Source: Campylobacteraceae bacterium (lineage in GTDB: Bacteria > Campylobacterota > Campylobacteria > Campylobacterales > Sulfurovaceae). Taken from it: 44,124 nucleotides of DNA. The DNA lies in NCBI GenBank assembly GCA_027063105.1, contig JAMOSL010000110.1, forward strand, positions 1 to 44,124, in the 5' to 3' direction. Positions 1 through 10,206 of the stretch are shown in pieces. Under the pieces are notes generated by a model. That model was not told the DNA's origin. It saw only the letters and a program-made list of their open reading frames with translations, and made no database searches. The number at the start of each line of letters is the position of its first letter. Position 1 is the stretch's first letter. Made by a program: the position numbers and the translations under genes.

Positions 1-288
1 GTTTTTAGCAGTATTATATAATATTCTACTTTCTAATCCATCGTGATTGAGAATTTGCATCTCTATTATCACTTTAGTTTTATCATCAAGAGTAGCTTTC
101 ACATCCACACTTGTATCTTTCATTCCTTGAAGTTTTGGAACATTATATGGGTCTTCTATTGTCAAATCCACAATCTCTTTGCCTAATTCTAATGTAGAAT
201 TTAAAAAGCTTAATAGTATATCTTTACTATTTTCACTTCCAAATACTTTTTTAAATGCGTAGTCAGTTTTCATATCCAAAAATCTCAT
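1..288 (-). CDS. Partial CDS (3' end beyond window): Rpn-family PD-(D/E)XK nuclease / putative transposase
   Basis: Reverse-strand translation from ATG at 288: MRFLDMKTDYAFKKVFGSENSKDILLSFLNSTLELGKEIVDLTIEDPYNVPKLQGMKDTSVDVKATLDDKTKVIIEMQILNHDGLESRILYNTAKN; F-K-x-FG and VDVKA...VIIEMQ motifs typical of the family. Not in the ORF track because it is open at the window edge. Confidence 0.85.
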   Translation of the reverse strand, partial: MRFLDMKTDYAFKKVFGSENSKDILLSFLNSTLELGKEIVDLTIEDPYNVPKLQGMKDTSVDVKATLDDKTKVIIEMQILNHDGLESRILYNTAKN

Positions 289-412
289 CTTAATCTCCTG
301 ATTTTAGTTTGATTATAGCGTAAAATCGTCTATTAGCTGGGATGTTCACCCTAATCTTAAATTTAAAAAAGATATACTTTGACTAGCAAAAAATAATTTT
401 ATAGGATAAAAC

Positions 413-940
413 ATGCATATAGGAAAACAAATTGAATCAATGTTTGAAATACATTGTGATAATTGGACGAATAATGATACTGAAGCAGAAGCAGAGATGT
501 TAGATGAGAATGACTTGAAAGATAAAAGAGAAATAATTTTATTATTGGCTTATAGTGATTTATTAAATTGTTATTATTTTGATAGAGAACATTACCTTGT
601 TTCTAAAGGAGATAATGAAATTAGAAGAACAATTCTTTTAATTTGGAAACTTTTAATGGAAGTAATGAGATTTGATAAAAATTTTGATTATGTTAAAACT
701 TCAAAAAGTATTATTCAAAATTTAGATGATACACCTATATTTTCTTTCTCTGTAGAAAAACAAATTGAATCAATTCAAAAAGCAATGATAATTAAAGAGC
801 AAGACAATAATCGCTTATTTGAATCTTTTATGAAAGTAATTAATATCCATAATCTTAGCATGAATGATATATATATATTATATATGGCTGATATAATGGT
901 TGATAAGGAAACAATGAAAAGAGATAGTAAAACTTTTTGA
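413..940 (+). CDS. Hypothetical protein (175 aa)
   Basis: Intact ORF, no recognised motif. Confidence 0.55.
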   Translation: MHIGKQIESMFEIHCDNWTNNDTEAEAEMLDENDLKDKREIILLLAYSDLLNCYYFDREHYLVSKGDNEIRRTILLIWKLLMEVMRFDKNFDYVKTSKSIIQNLDDTPIFSFSVEKQIESIQKAMIIKEQDNNRLFESFMKVINIHNLSMNDIYILYMADIMVDKETMKRDSKTF

Positions 941-987
941 GAGATATGAGTATATTTAGTGATAAAATATGTAACAAAGGTTTTTGA

Positions 988-1914
988 ATGTCTATATCTG
1001 TAATTATTCCAACATATAATGCAGAATTATATCTGCCAAAATTATTAGAAGCTTTAAAATTACAAACAGTATCTTTTGAACTTATTATTATAGATTCCTC
1101 TTCAACTGATAATACACTAAAGATTGTGCAGGAATACGCTGATAAAATTATCTCTATTCCTCAATCCGATTTTGACCATGGAGGAACTAGAACAAAGGCA
1201 GGGAAAGAGGCTAATGGAGATATTTTAGTTTTTTTAACTCAAGATGCATTACCTTATAATAATAAAGCGATAGAAAATATAGTAAAGATTTTTGATGACC
1301 CTAAAATTGGAGCATCTTATGGAAGACAATTAGCTTATAAAGATACAAATCCATTTGGAACACACTTAAGAGAGTTTAATTATGGTACAAATTCATATAT
1401 TAGAAATTTAAAAGATAAAAATAAATTTGGAATTAAAACAGCCTTTCTATCAGATAGTTTTGCATCTTATAGAAGAGAATCTTTAGAAAAAATTGGTTGG
1501 ATTAAAGATGGTTTAATTGTAGGAGAAGATACCTATGCAGGAGCTAAAATTTTATTAAACGATTACTCTCTAGCTTATATAGCTGATGCAAAAGTATATC
1601 ATTCACACAATTATACAATTATTCAAGAATTTAAAAGATATTTTGATATAGGTGTATTTCATAAAAGAGAAGATTGGATATTGAAAGAATTTGGAAAAGC
1701 AGAAGGAGAAGGTGGTAAATATATAAAATCAGAAATAAAGTATCTTATTTCAAATAATTTATACCACTTAATCCCACAATTCTTCATTCGGAATGGAATG
1801 AAATATATAGGATATAAACTAGGACAAAAACATCAATCAATACCTCCAAAAATAATCAAAAAAATATCAATGCATTCCTTTTGGTGGGATTTTATGAAAA
1901 TAGATAAAAATTAA
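988..1914 (+). CDS. Family 2 glycosyltransferase (rhamnosyltransferase-like)
   Basis: N-terminal SVIIPTYNAELYLPKLLEAL, IDSSSTDNT, FDHGGTRTKAG motifs. Confidence 0.88.
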   Translation: MSISVIIPTYNAELYLPKLLEALKLQTVSFELIIIDSSSTDNTLKIVQEYADKIISIPQSDFDHGGTRTKAGKEANGDILVFLTQDALPYNNKAIENIVKIFDDPKIGASYGRQLAYKDTNPFGTHLREFNYGTNSYIRNLKDKNKFGIKTAFLSDSFASYRRESLEKIGWIKDGLIVGEDTYAGAKILLNDYSLAYIADAKVYHSHNYTIIQEFKRYFDIGVFHKREDWILKEFGKAEGEGGKYIKSEIKYLISNNLYHLIPQFFIRNGMKYIGYKLGQKHQSIPPKIIKKISMHSFWWDFMKIDKN

Positions 1915-2933
1915 ATTTTATAATGCGATGAAGAGTATAAAAATGGCTTTTCTATAAAATGCCATGATAAAAGAGATATAAACAATAAAATAGAAAATAA
2001 AAATATTAAACCAGATATTAAATTATCAAATAGGTTATAATTTATAAATACTTGTATTATTGGGAAATGCCATATATATAAACCGAATGAAATATCTCCG
2101 AATTTTCCCCAATTACCAAGATATTTAAATAGTATAGAAAAATATATAATAACTACTGCTAATGATATTGGATATAATGGGTATATTGGGGTTATCCAAT
2201 GATGTATATATAGAATAAATATTGATATGGATAATATATAGTTAATTTTTAATTGAAAGTAATCGTAGTATTGATATAGTAATGCTCCTGATATAAAAAA
2301 TGCTAATTGTGAAGGTATTTGTTTCTCTAATTTAAAAAATATTTCATTATCTGTTATATTAAAAAGCCATAACATTATTATAGAATAAACTATTGCTAAT
2401 ATATAAATAAATGAATAAGTGAATAACTTATTAATTTTCTTTGAGATATATGCAATAAATGGTACTAAGATATAAAACATAATCTCTATTTTGATAGTCC
2501 ATAATGCTCCATTAACCGTATCTATTGGATTTTGTTCAAATACTCCAGCTAGTGTAGGTTGAATAAAATTGAATGTGAATAAATTGAATATAATATAGTT
2601 AATAAATTCTATATTGAAGTAATTTTCAATATTCTTTGAGGATATAAAGAATAAAAACAATGCTGAAAATAGAATAACTAATATGTATGCTGGAGCAATT
2701 CGCCTAATTCTTTTTGACAAGTAGTGAATATATGAGTAACTTTTATCAAAACTCATAAAAATAAGAAATCCACTGACTATGAAAAATCCATCAACAGCAA
2801 TTATAGAACTAAAATATCTACTAAAACTTTCAATAATATTAATTTTTGATAACTCTGCTAAATGAACGATTACAACTATTAATGATAAAATAATTCGTAG
2901 TAAATCAAAATTATTTATATTTCTATCTAACAT
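1911..2933 (-). CDS. Acyltransferase family 3 membrane protein (OatA/WecH-like)
   Basis: [44 protein letters not shown] motifs and multiple hydrophobic helices. Confidence 0.88.
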   Translation of the reverse strand: MLDRNINNFDLLRIILSLIVVIVHLAELSKINIIESFSRYFSSIIAVDGFFIVSGFLIFMSFDKSYSYIHYLSKRIRRIAPAYILVILFSALFLFFISSKNIENYFNIEFINYIIFNLFTFNFIQPTLAGVFEQNPIDTVNGALWTIKIEIMFYILVPFIAYISKKINKLFTYSFIYILAIVYSIIMLWLFNITDNEIFFKLEKQIPSQLAFFISGALLYQYYDYFQLKINYILSISIFILYIHHWITPIYPLYPISLAVVIIYFSILFKYLGNWGKFGDISFGLYIWHFPIIQVFINYNLFDNLISGLIFLFSILLFISLLSWHFIEKPFLYSSSHYKI

Positions 2934-3417
2934 AATCTTTTCTTCTTATTTTAACTCTTTGCGAATGTGTAATTGCAATTGCCATGGCATCTGTAATATC
3001 TAAAGGTTTAATTTCTTTTTTTATACCTAATAATCGTCTTACCATAAATGATACTTGTTCTTTAGTTGCTTTACCATTTCCTGTTATTGCTTTTTTAACT
3101 TGAAGAGGTGTATATTCATAAAAATACCCTATTTCTTCAACCATTTTTAGGGATATAGCTCCTCTAAACTGTGCTAATTTCAAAACACTTTTGGGATTAT
3201 GTGCAAAAAAAATATCTTCTATAGCAACCTCATCAATTTCATGTGATTTTATAATAATATTTAATCCTTCAAGTAACTCTAACAACTGCTCTTGAATAAT
3301 CAAAGATTTTATCTTAATAACTCCTGCTTCAATTAGCGAATAACTTTTATTTTGATTAACAAAAAGCACACAATAGCCTAAATTTCGACTCCCAGGATCA
3401 ATTCCTAATATAAACAT
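2923..3417 (-). CDS. ruvC: Crossover junction endodeoxyribonuclease RuvC
   Basis: [66 protein letters not shown] motifs. Confidence 0.95.
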   Translation of the reverse strand: MFILGIDPGSRNLGYCVLFVNQNKSYSLIEAGVIKIKSLIIQEQLLELLEGLNIIIKSHEIDEVAIEDIFFAHNPKSVLKLAQFRGAISLKMVEEIGYFYEYTPLQVKKAITGNGKATKEQVSFMVRRLLGIKKEIKPLDITDAMAIAITHSQRVKIRRKDYVR

Positions 3418-3501
3418 ATTAACTCCAATCTAATATCTAATTTTATCCTACTTTAGATAAAATGTAATTTCTTAGCACACATAAATAACCTTAGGATTTA
3501 A

Positions 3502-4815
3502 ATGATGAATATTGGAGAAAAAGTATTAAAAGCATTACAAGCAGAGTTATCAGAGATAGAGTATAGTAGATATATTAATAAGTTAACTTATGAAGAGAGT
3601 CTTTCAAGAGAAGATATAATATGTTTTATTGCTCCAAATATACTTATAGCAAAATGGGTACAAACAAACTATGGAGAGAAAATCTCAAACTTATTTGAAA
3701 TAGAAAATAACTACAAACCTACTGTTCAAATCTCTATTGAGAGAACATTAAAAAACAAAGAAACAAAGAATATAGCGATAGAAGCAAAAAATAACTCAAA
3801 AAGTACAAAATTAAATCCATCTTTTACATTTGATAGTTTTATTGTAGGAGACTCAAATCAATTTGCATATACAACAGCTAAAAGTGCTGCAGAAAAGCCT
3901 GGAGAGCAATATAATCCCTTATTTATATATGGAGGCGTTGGATTAGGTAAAAGTCATTTATTACAGGCTATAGGAAATTATCATCTAAATATGGGGAAAA
4001 TTGTTATATACACTACACTAGAACAATTTATGAACAGTTTTATATCCCATTTAAGAAGCCAAAGTATGGCTAGATTCAGAGAGAAATTTAGAGAATGTGA
4101 TTTATTACTTATTGATGATATACAATTCCTTAGTAGTAAAGAACAAACTCAAGATGAATTTTTTCATACATTCAATGAACTTCATATAGCTAAAAAACAG
4201 ATTGTAATGACATCAGATAGACAACCAAATAAAATCATAGGACTTGTAGATAGATTAAAAAGTCGCTTTGAATGGGGACTAATGGCTGATATTCAACCTC
4301 CAGGACTAGAAACTAAGATAGCAATCATACAAAAGAAGTGTGAATTAGATGGTATTAGATTAAATAGAGAAATTATTAACTATATAGCTGTAAATATGGG
4401 TGATAATATTAGAGAAATAGAAGGTACGATTATTAAAATAAATGCTTTGAGTGCAATGCTAAATCAACCAATTAATCTAGAATTTGCAAAAAATGCAATA
4501 GAAGGACAACTTAAAGAAACAAGAGAAAATATTACTATTAATCATATAGTAGAGATAATATCTAAAGAATTGAATGTTAAACCATCAGAGATAAGATCAA
4601 AGAAAAGGACTAAGAAAGTTGTACATGCAAGACGAATTATCATATATTTAGCTAGAAATTTAACTCTAAATTCTATGCCACAAATTGCACTATATTTTGG
4701 AATGAAAGATCATACTGCAATTAGTCATACGATGAAAAAGATTACTGAATTTTTAGAGAGTAATAAGAAATTTAAAGTTCAACTAGAAGAATTATCTAAT
4801 AAAATTAATAAATAA
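3502..4815 (+). CDS. dnaA: Chromosomal replication initiator DnaA
   Basis: NPLFIYGGVGLGKSHLLQAIGN Walker A, LLLIDDIQFL Walker B, C-terminal HARRIIIYLARNLT...FGMKDHTAISHTMKKI DNA-binding signature. Confidence 0.98.
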   Translation: MMNIGEKVLKALQAELSEIEYSRYINKLTYEESLSREDIICFIAPNILIAKWVQTNYGEKISNLFEIENNYKPTVQISIERTLKNKETKNIAIEAKNNSKSTKLNPSFTFDSFIVGDSNQFAYTTAKSAAEKPGEQYNPLFIYGGVGLGKSHLLQAIGNYHLNMGKIVIYTTLEQFMNSFISHLRSQSMARFREKFRECDLLLIDDIQFLSSKEQTQDEFFHTFNELHIAKKQIVMTSDRQPNKIIGLVDRLKSRFEWGLMADIQPPGLETKIAIIQKKCELDGIRLNREIINYIAVNMGDNIREIEGTIIKINALSAMLNQPINLEFAKNAIEGQLKETRENITINHIVEIISKELNVKPSEIRSKKRTKKVVHARRIIIYLARNLTLNSMPQIALYFGMKDHTAISHTMKKITEFLESNKKFKVQLEELSNKINK

Positions 4816-4988
4816 TTGAATATAAATATAGTTTTAATAGGGATAAAAACCTGTACAATACAATAAAATACGTGAATAACTTTTTCAAAATACACGTGAA
4901 TAACTATGTGAATAACTTTTTAGCACGTGAATAACTTTTTTTTAGCACGTGAATAACTTTTTAACTCAATCTTTATGTGAATAACTAT

Positions 4989-5053
4989 GTGAATAACTTT
5001 ACCCTTTTAAAGCCCATTCCTTGGGCTTTTGAGAAAGTTATTCACGTTTTCAC
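4989..5053. repeat. oriC palindromic repeat copy 1 (57-nt inverted repeat plus GTTTTCAC)
   Basis: gtgaataactttacccttttaaagcccattccttgggcttttgagaaagttattcacgttttcac; arms GTGAATAACTTT/AAAGTTATTCAC and AAAGCCCA/TGGGCTTT. Confidence 0.9.
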
Positions 5054-5412
5054 ATTGTGTTAAATGACTTTTTAGTTAACAAATAATTAACGGTAAACTT
5101 ATTTTAATATTATAAAAAAACATATACTTTTAAAAGGTATTTTTTCACTAAAAATTTTAAAAATATATATTATTATTATTAATAATAATATAAAGGATAA
5201 AAAATTATAAAAAAATCGCAAAAATCAAAAACAATTTTGAAAAAAAAACATCTTTTAAGGCTAAATTTGAAGAAAAATTAGATATAATTAAAGGTCTAAA
5301 ATAACACGTGAATAACTTTTAAAAAAGTTGAAATATCATGTAAATAAGTGGGCTAAAGAAAAAAAGTTTAAGGTCTAGATGTGAATAGACGTGAATAACA
5401 TGTGAATAACAT

Positions 5413-5477
5413 GTGAATAACTTTACCCCTCAAAAGCCCATTCCTTGGGCTTTTGAGAAAGTTATTCACGTTTTCAC
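5413..5477. repeat. oriC palindromic repeat copy 2 (57-nt inverted repeat plus GTTTTCAC)
   Basis: gtgaataactttacccctcaaaagcccattccttgggcttttgagaaagttattcacgttttcac; differs from copy 1 at 3 positions by eye; inner stem CTCAAAAGCCCA/TGGGCTTTTGAG is perfect. Confidence 0.9.
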
Positions 5478-5524
5478 GTGATACTACTACTACTACTACT
5501 TACTAAAAAAAGAAAAGAGGCACA

Positions 5525-6595
5525 ATGAAAATCAGAATCGAAAAGATTTTAATCGAATCCATACTAATCAATTTACAACCGTTTTTAGAAAAAAAAGATG
5601 CTAGTCAAATAACATCGCATATTTTCTTTGAAGCTAAAAATAATATATCAACTATCAAAGCAACAGATCAAGAAATAGGTTTAGAAATAAAAACTGATAA
5701 AATCAATATAGAGGTTGATGGATCTTTTACAGTCAATGGTAAAAAATTACTTGATATTATTAGAATATTAAAAGATGAAGAGATAATATTTGAAATTTTA
5801 AAAGATAATTTAATTATTAAACAAAAACATTCAAAATTCAAACTACCAACATTTAATGCTAATTCTTATCCTGAATTTCCTTCAATTGAAAATAAATCAA
5901 AAATATCTTTAGATTCAATGGAACTAATAAAAAATCTAAAAAAAATATCTCTGAGCATAGATAATAATAATCCTAAGTTTGAATTAAATGGAGCGTTGAT
6001 AAATATAAAATCAAATTCTACCGATTTAGTTGGAACAGATACTAGAAGATTATCAATAGCATCAATTGATAATAATAATTTTAATGAAGAGTTAGCTCTT
6101 ATAATCCCTAAAAAAGCTATTTTAGAAATACAAAAGTTATTTTTAGATAAAATTTCAATTCATTACGATGAAACAAATATTATTATTACTAACGGAAATT
6201 ATTTTTTTTACACAAGATTAATAAATGGGAGATATCCAGACTATCAGAGAATTATTCCAAATAATATAAAATATAATTTAACTCTTCCAAAAAAAGAGAT
6301 GGTAGATTCAATAAAAATGATAACAACAATATCACAAGATATAGAACTAAATATATTTCCTGATAAGATAATATTTAAATCATTAGCATCTGATAATATT
6401 GAAGCAAAAACTCAATTAAGTATAAATACAAATATTCAAAAGGAATTTAAATTGGTTTTTAATAGTCGCTATATACTTGATTTTTTATCTCAAATAGAAA
6501 ATAATTATTTTTCATTAGAACTAAATGAAGAGAACTTACCTTTTGTAGTTAAAGATAATAATTTTATAACAATCATAATGCCAATAATAATTTAA
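5525..6595 (+). CDS. dnaN: DNA polymerase III beta sliding clamp
   Basis: Position after dnaA; FTVNGKKLLDIIRIL, GTDTRRLSIA, NGRYPDYQRIIP motifs. Confidence 0.96.
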   Translation: MKIRIEKILIESILINLQPFLEKKDASQITSHIFFEAKNNISTIKATDQEIGLEIKTDKINIEVDGSFTVNGKKLLDIIRILKDEEIIFEILKDNLIIKQKHSKFKLPTFNANSYPEFPSIENKSKISLDSMELIKNLKKISLSIDNNNPKFELNGALINIKSNSTDLVGTDTRRLSIASIDNNNFNEELALIIPKKAILEIQKLFLDKISIHYDETNIIITNGNYFFYTRLINGRYPDYQRIIPNNIKYNLTLPKKEMVDSIKMITTISQDIELNIFPDKIIFKSLASDNIEAKTQLSINTNIQKEFKLVFNSRYILDFLSQIENNYFSLELNEENLPFVVKDNNFITIIMPIII

Positions 6596-6607
6596 AAAAG
6601 GTTTTTA

Positions 6608-8224
6608 ATGTCTAAATATATATTTGTAACTGGTGGAGTATTAAGCTCTTTAGGAAAAGGAATTACAGCTGCTAGTATTGGTACATTATTAAAACATTCT
6701 GGACAAAGAGTAGGAGTTTTAAAACTTGACCCGTACATAAATGTTGATCCAGGGACTATGAGTCCTTTAGAACACGGTGAAGTTTTTGTAACGAAAGATG
6801 GAGCAGAAACTGATTTGGATTTAGGTCACTATGAGAGATTTCTTGATACAGCACTAACTAAAAAAAATAATTTTACTACAGGTCAAATATATAAAACTGT
6901 CATAGAAAATGAACGAGAAGGTAAATACCTTGGAAAAACCATACAGGTAGTACCTCATATTGTTGATGAAATAAAAGAAAGAATTATATTAGCTGGTGAA
7001 AATAGAGATATTCTGATAGTTGAATTAGGTGGAACAACAGGAGACATAGAGGGTTTACCTTTTTTAGAATCTATTAGACAAATGAAACATGAATTAGGTA
7101 AAGAGAATGTGATGAATATTCATGTAACTTTATTGCCTTATATAAAAACAGCTGGTGAACTAAAAACAAAACCTACACAACATTCTGTTCAAGAATTAAG
7201 AAGAATTGGTATTGCACCACATATGCTAATTTTAAGAGCTGAACAACCTGTACCTAAAGATTTAAAAAGAAAAATTGCTTATAACTGTGATGTTGAAGAG
7301 GATAGCGTTATTGATGCTATAGATGCTTTAACAATATACAGAGTACCAATGAATTTTCTAGCACAAGATATATTAACTCCTATAGCCAAACAATTAAATC
7401 TTCCTGAATTAAAACCAAACATGGATGAATGGAATGACTTAGTTACAAAAATAATTAAACCAAAGAATAGAGTAACTATAGCTTTTGTAGGTAAATATTT
7501 AGATTTAAAAGAGTCTTACAAATCTTTAACTGAAGCATTAATCCACTCAGGAGCTCATTTTGATACAGATGTTCAAATAGAATGGGTTGACAGTGAAAAA
7601 ATAGAAGAGGATGGTGCTAAAAAATACTTTCAAACTTGTGATGGAATATTAGTTGCTGGTGGATTTGGGAAAAGAGGAATAGAGGGTAAAATAAAAGCAA
7701 TTGAATACGCTAGAATAAATAAAATACCATTCTTAGGAATATGTTTAGGTATGCAACTAGCTATGATTGAATTTGCCAGAAATGTATTAAATTTAGAAGA
7801 TGTAAACTCTGTTGAATTTAAAGAGAATCCTAAAAATCCAATAATATATTTAATTGACCAATTTATAGATGCTAGTGGAGATAATCAACTTAGAACTTCT
7901 GTATCTCCAATGGGTGGAACTTTAAGATTAGGTGAATATGAGTGTCATACAAAAGTTAATTCTAATTTAGCAAATGCATATAAATCAAAAACAATTTATG
8001 AGAGACATAGACACAGATACGAAGCAAATCCAATTTATAAAGAAGCATTAAAAAATAAAGGAATGGATATTACTGGAGAATCAAATGGACTAATTGAAGC
8101 AATTGAAATAACAGATCATCCTTGGTTCTTAGGTGTTCAATTTCATCCAGAATTTACATCAAGATTACAAAATCCAAATCCTGCAATATTAGCATTTGTA
8201 GAAGCATCAATTAAAAATAAATAA
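6608..8224 (+). CDS. pyrG: CTP synthase
   Basis: [23 protein letters not shown]; glutaminase domain [26 protein letters not shown]. Confidence 0.98.
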   Translation: MSKYIFVTGGVLSSLGKGITAASIGTLLKHSGQRVGVLKLDPYINVDPGTMSPLEHGEVFVTKDGAETDLDLGHYERFLDTALTKKNNFTTGQIYKTVIENEREGKYLGKTIQVVPHIVDEIKERIILAGENRDILIVELGGTTGDIEGLPFLESIRQMKHELGKENVMNIHVTLLPYIKTAGELKTKPTQHSVQELRRIGIAPHMLILRAEQPVPKDLKRKIAYNCDVEEDSVIDAIDALTIYRVPMNFLAQDILTPIAKQLNLPELKPNMDEWNDLVTKIIKPKNRVTIAFVGKYLDLKESYKSLTEALIHSGAHFDTDVQIEWVDSEKIEEDGAKKYFQTCDGILVAGGFGKRGIEGKIKAIEYARINKIPFLGICLGMQLAMIEFARNVLNLEDVNSVEFKENPKNPIIYLIDQFIDASGDNQLRTSVSPMGGTLRLGEYECHTKVNSNLANAYKSKTIYERHRHRYEANPIYKEALKNKGMDITGESNGLIEAIEITDHPWFLGVQFHPEFTSRLQNPNPAILAFVEASIKNK

Positions 8225-8225
8225 T

Positions 8226-9824
8226 TTGAATTATAACTATCCAAAAATAAATCAAAAAATTTTAGAAGAGAATATATTAAACCGTTTTAATAAAGATGGT
8301 TTTTTATCTCTCAAAGATTTACCAAATCCCTCTTTATTTAAAGATATGGAGAAAGCTACTAAAAGAATAATCAAAGCTATTAAAAATAAAGAAAAAATTA
8401 TATTAATTGGTGATTATGATGTTGATGGGGTTGTCTCAACTACTTTAGTTAAAACTTTTTTTAATGAAATAAATATTAAATTAGATTGGATTATTCCTAA
8501 CCGTTTTAAAGATGGATATGGACTTAGTCCGACACTTATGCCAAAAATAGAAGGTTATGATTTAGCTATTACTGTAGATAATGGAATATCAGCTATTAAT
8601 GCTTCTAGAATGTGCAAAGAAAAAGGTATAGATTTAATTATTACAGATCATCATCTATTAGCTTCTGAAGTTCCTGATGCTTATGCAATTATAGACCAAA
8701 AACAAAATGATTGTAGTTTTCCTTATAGCGAAATATGTGGAGCTCAAATAGCTTGGTATCTTATTGCTTCTCTAAAAAACGCATTAAATGTCAAGATTGA
8801 TATAAAATCTTATCTTGAATTAGTATCTATAGCTATTATAGCTGATATGATGCCCTTAAAGCATATAAACAGAGCAATGGTTACCTTTGGTATTGAATTA
8901 ATTAATAAAAGCACTAGACCGTCTTTATTAGCCTTTAAAGAGCATATAAATAAAAATAAAATAGAGAGTGATGATATAGGATTTAATATAGCACCTATCT
9001 TAAATAGTGCAGGAAGAATGAAAGATGCCTCTTATTCAGTAGATTTTTTAATGAGTAATAATATATATGAGGCAAGAAGTAAACTAGAAAAGTTGATAGA
9101 CTTTAATAATAAGAGAAAAGAAATAGAACAAAGAATTACAAATGAAGCTATATCTTTAGTTGATAAAAGTGATGCTGTTTTGGTATTAACTGGAGATGAT
9201 TGGCATGAAGGCGTATTAGGAATTATATCTGCCAGAGTTTCAAGACATTATTCTAAACCAAGTATTATTTTAACAAAGAGTGAAAATGGGGATTTAAAAG
9301 GTAGTGGAAGAAGCTTTGGAAATTGTAATTTATTTGAAATAACAAATGAATGTAGAGATTATTTAAATAAATTCGGTGGACATTATTCTGCTATTGGATT
9401 AAGTTTAGATTATGATAAATTAGATGATTTTAGAGATAAATTACAAGTAGAATATCATAAAAAGAATTATAAAGAAAGTTTATTTGATCCAGATATTATA
9501 GGTGAATTAGAGTTTAAAGATATCAACTTTAATTTGACTAATATGATGAAAAAATATGAACCTTATGGACAAGAAAATATAAGACCAAAATTCATTACAA
9601 AAGACCTAGAGATTCTTCAAGTTGACACGATGGGAAAATCTAAAGAACATCTTAGATTTGCTTTTAAAAAAGATGGATTTATATTAACAGGAGTTAAATT
9701 TAAAACAACCGAAAAATTTTTAAATGGTCAAAAAGTATCTATATCATATACAATTAATGAAAATAATTTTAGAGGTAAAACAAATCTTCAATTAATGATT
9801 GATAAAATAGTAATTGTTATCTAA
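8226..9824 (+). CDS. recJ: Single-stranded-DNA-specific exonuclease RecJ (TTG start)
   Basis: GDYDVDGVVSTTL, TVDNGISA, ITDHHL, NSAGRM, GSGRSFG...FGGHYSAIGLS motifs. Confidence 0.95.
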   Translation: MNYNYPKINQKILEENILNRFNKDGFLSLKDLPNPSLFKDMEKATKRIIKAIKNKEKIILIGDYDVDGVVSTTLVKTFFNEINIKLDWIIPNRFKDGYGLSPTLMPKIEGYDLAITVDNGISAINASRMCKEKGIDLIITDHHLLASEVPDAYAIIDQKQNDCSFPYSEICGAQIAWYLIASLKNALNVKIDIKSYLELVSIAIIADMMPLKHINRAMVTFGIELINKSTRPSLLAFKEHINKNKIESDDIGFNIAPILNSAGRMKDASYSVDFLMSNNIYEARSKLEKLIDFNNKRKEIEQRITNEAISLVDKSDAVLVLTGDDWHEGVLGIISARVSRHYSKPSIILTKSENGDLKGSGRSFGNCNLFEITNECRDYLNKFGGHYSAIGLSLDYDKLDDFRDKLQVEYHKKNYKESLFDPDIIGELEFKDINFNLTNMMKKYEPYGQENIRPKFITKDLEILQVDTMGKSKEHLRFAFKKDGFILTGVKFKTTEKFLNGQKVSISYTINENNFRGKTNLQLMIDKIVIVI

Positions 9825-10197
9825 CACTTTCTATGGCTTCTTTCAATGCTTCTTGATATAAAGCTTCGGCCTTTTTATCAGCTAAATCTTTTTCTTTCTG
9901 TTTTTTAATTGCAAGTATTGCCCTTTTCTCATCTAATGTTAATTTCCTTTTAGGTTTTTTTTCTAGCTCTTTTGCCTTCTTTTCATCTTCTTTAAGCTTT
10001 TTTGCTTTTTCTTCATGCTCTTTTGCTATATCAGCTAATTTTATTTTTTCTTTTTTAGGTTTGATTTCTTCAATTTTTGATTCTTTTTCTATCTTTAGCT
10101 CAATATTTTCTTTAGTCACATTCTCTTCAGATAATAACATGGTTGTGTAGCTACTTAATAGTAGACTTGAAATAAGTAATTTTTTTATTATTTTCAT
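9817..10197 (-). CDS. Lys/Glu-rich hypothetical protein with signal-like N-terminus
   Basis: MKIIKKLLISSLLLSSYTTMLLS leader followed by a charged helical region. Confidence 0.65.
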   Translation of the reverse strand: MKIIKKLLISSLLLSSYTTMLLSEENVTKENIELKIEKESKIEEIKPKKEKIKLADIAKEHEEKAKKLKEDEKKAKELEKKPKRKLTLDEKRAILAIKKQKEKDLADKKAEALYQEALKEAIESVR

Positions 10198-10206
10198 TTT
10201 ATAATC

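Larger units (their letters stand above)
4870..5524. promoter_or_regulatory. oriC: oriC-like region: clustered DnaA-type boxes (GTGAATAA/TTATTCAC), AT-rich segment, triplet tract
   Basis: Perfect GTGAATAA at 4872, 4896, 4908, 4927, 4949, 4977, 4989, 5308, 5391, 5402, 5413; inverted TTATTCAC at 5038 and 5462; one near-match at 5381. Lies between dnaA and dnaN and includes an AT-rich stretch (about 5090-5290). Confidence 0.88.

Noticed and set aside
4872-5469. Regularly recurring GTGAATAAC units as a CRISPR or satellite array
   Set aside because: Units are 8-12 nt with irregular spacing and no unique spacers of constant length; the location between dnaA and dnaN and the match to the TTATTCAC box explain them as DnaA sites.
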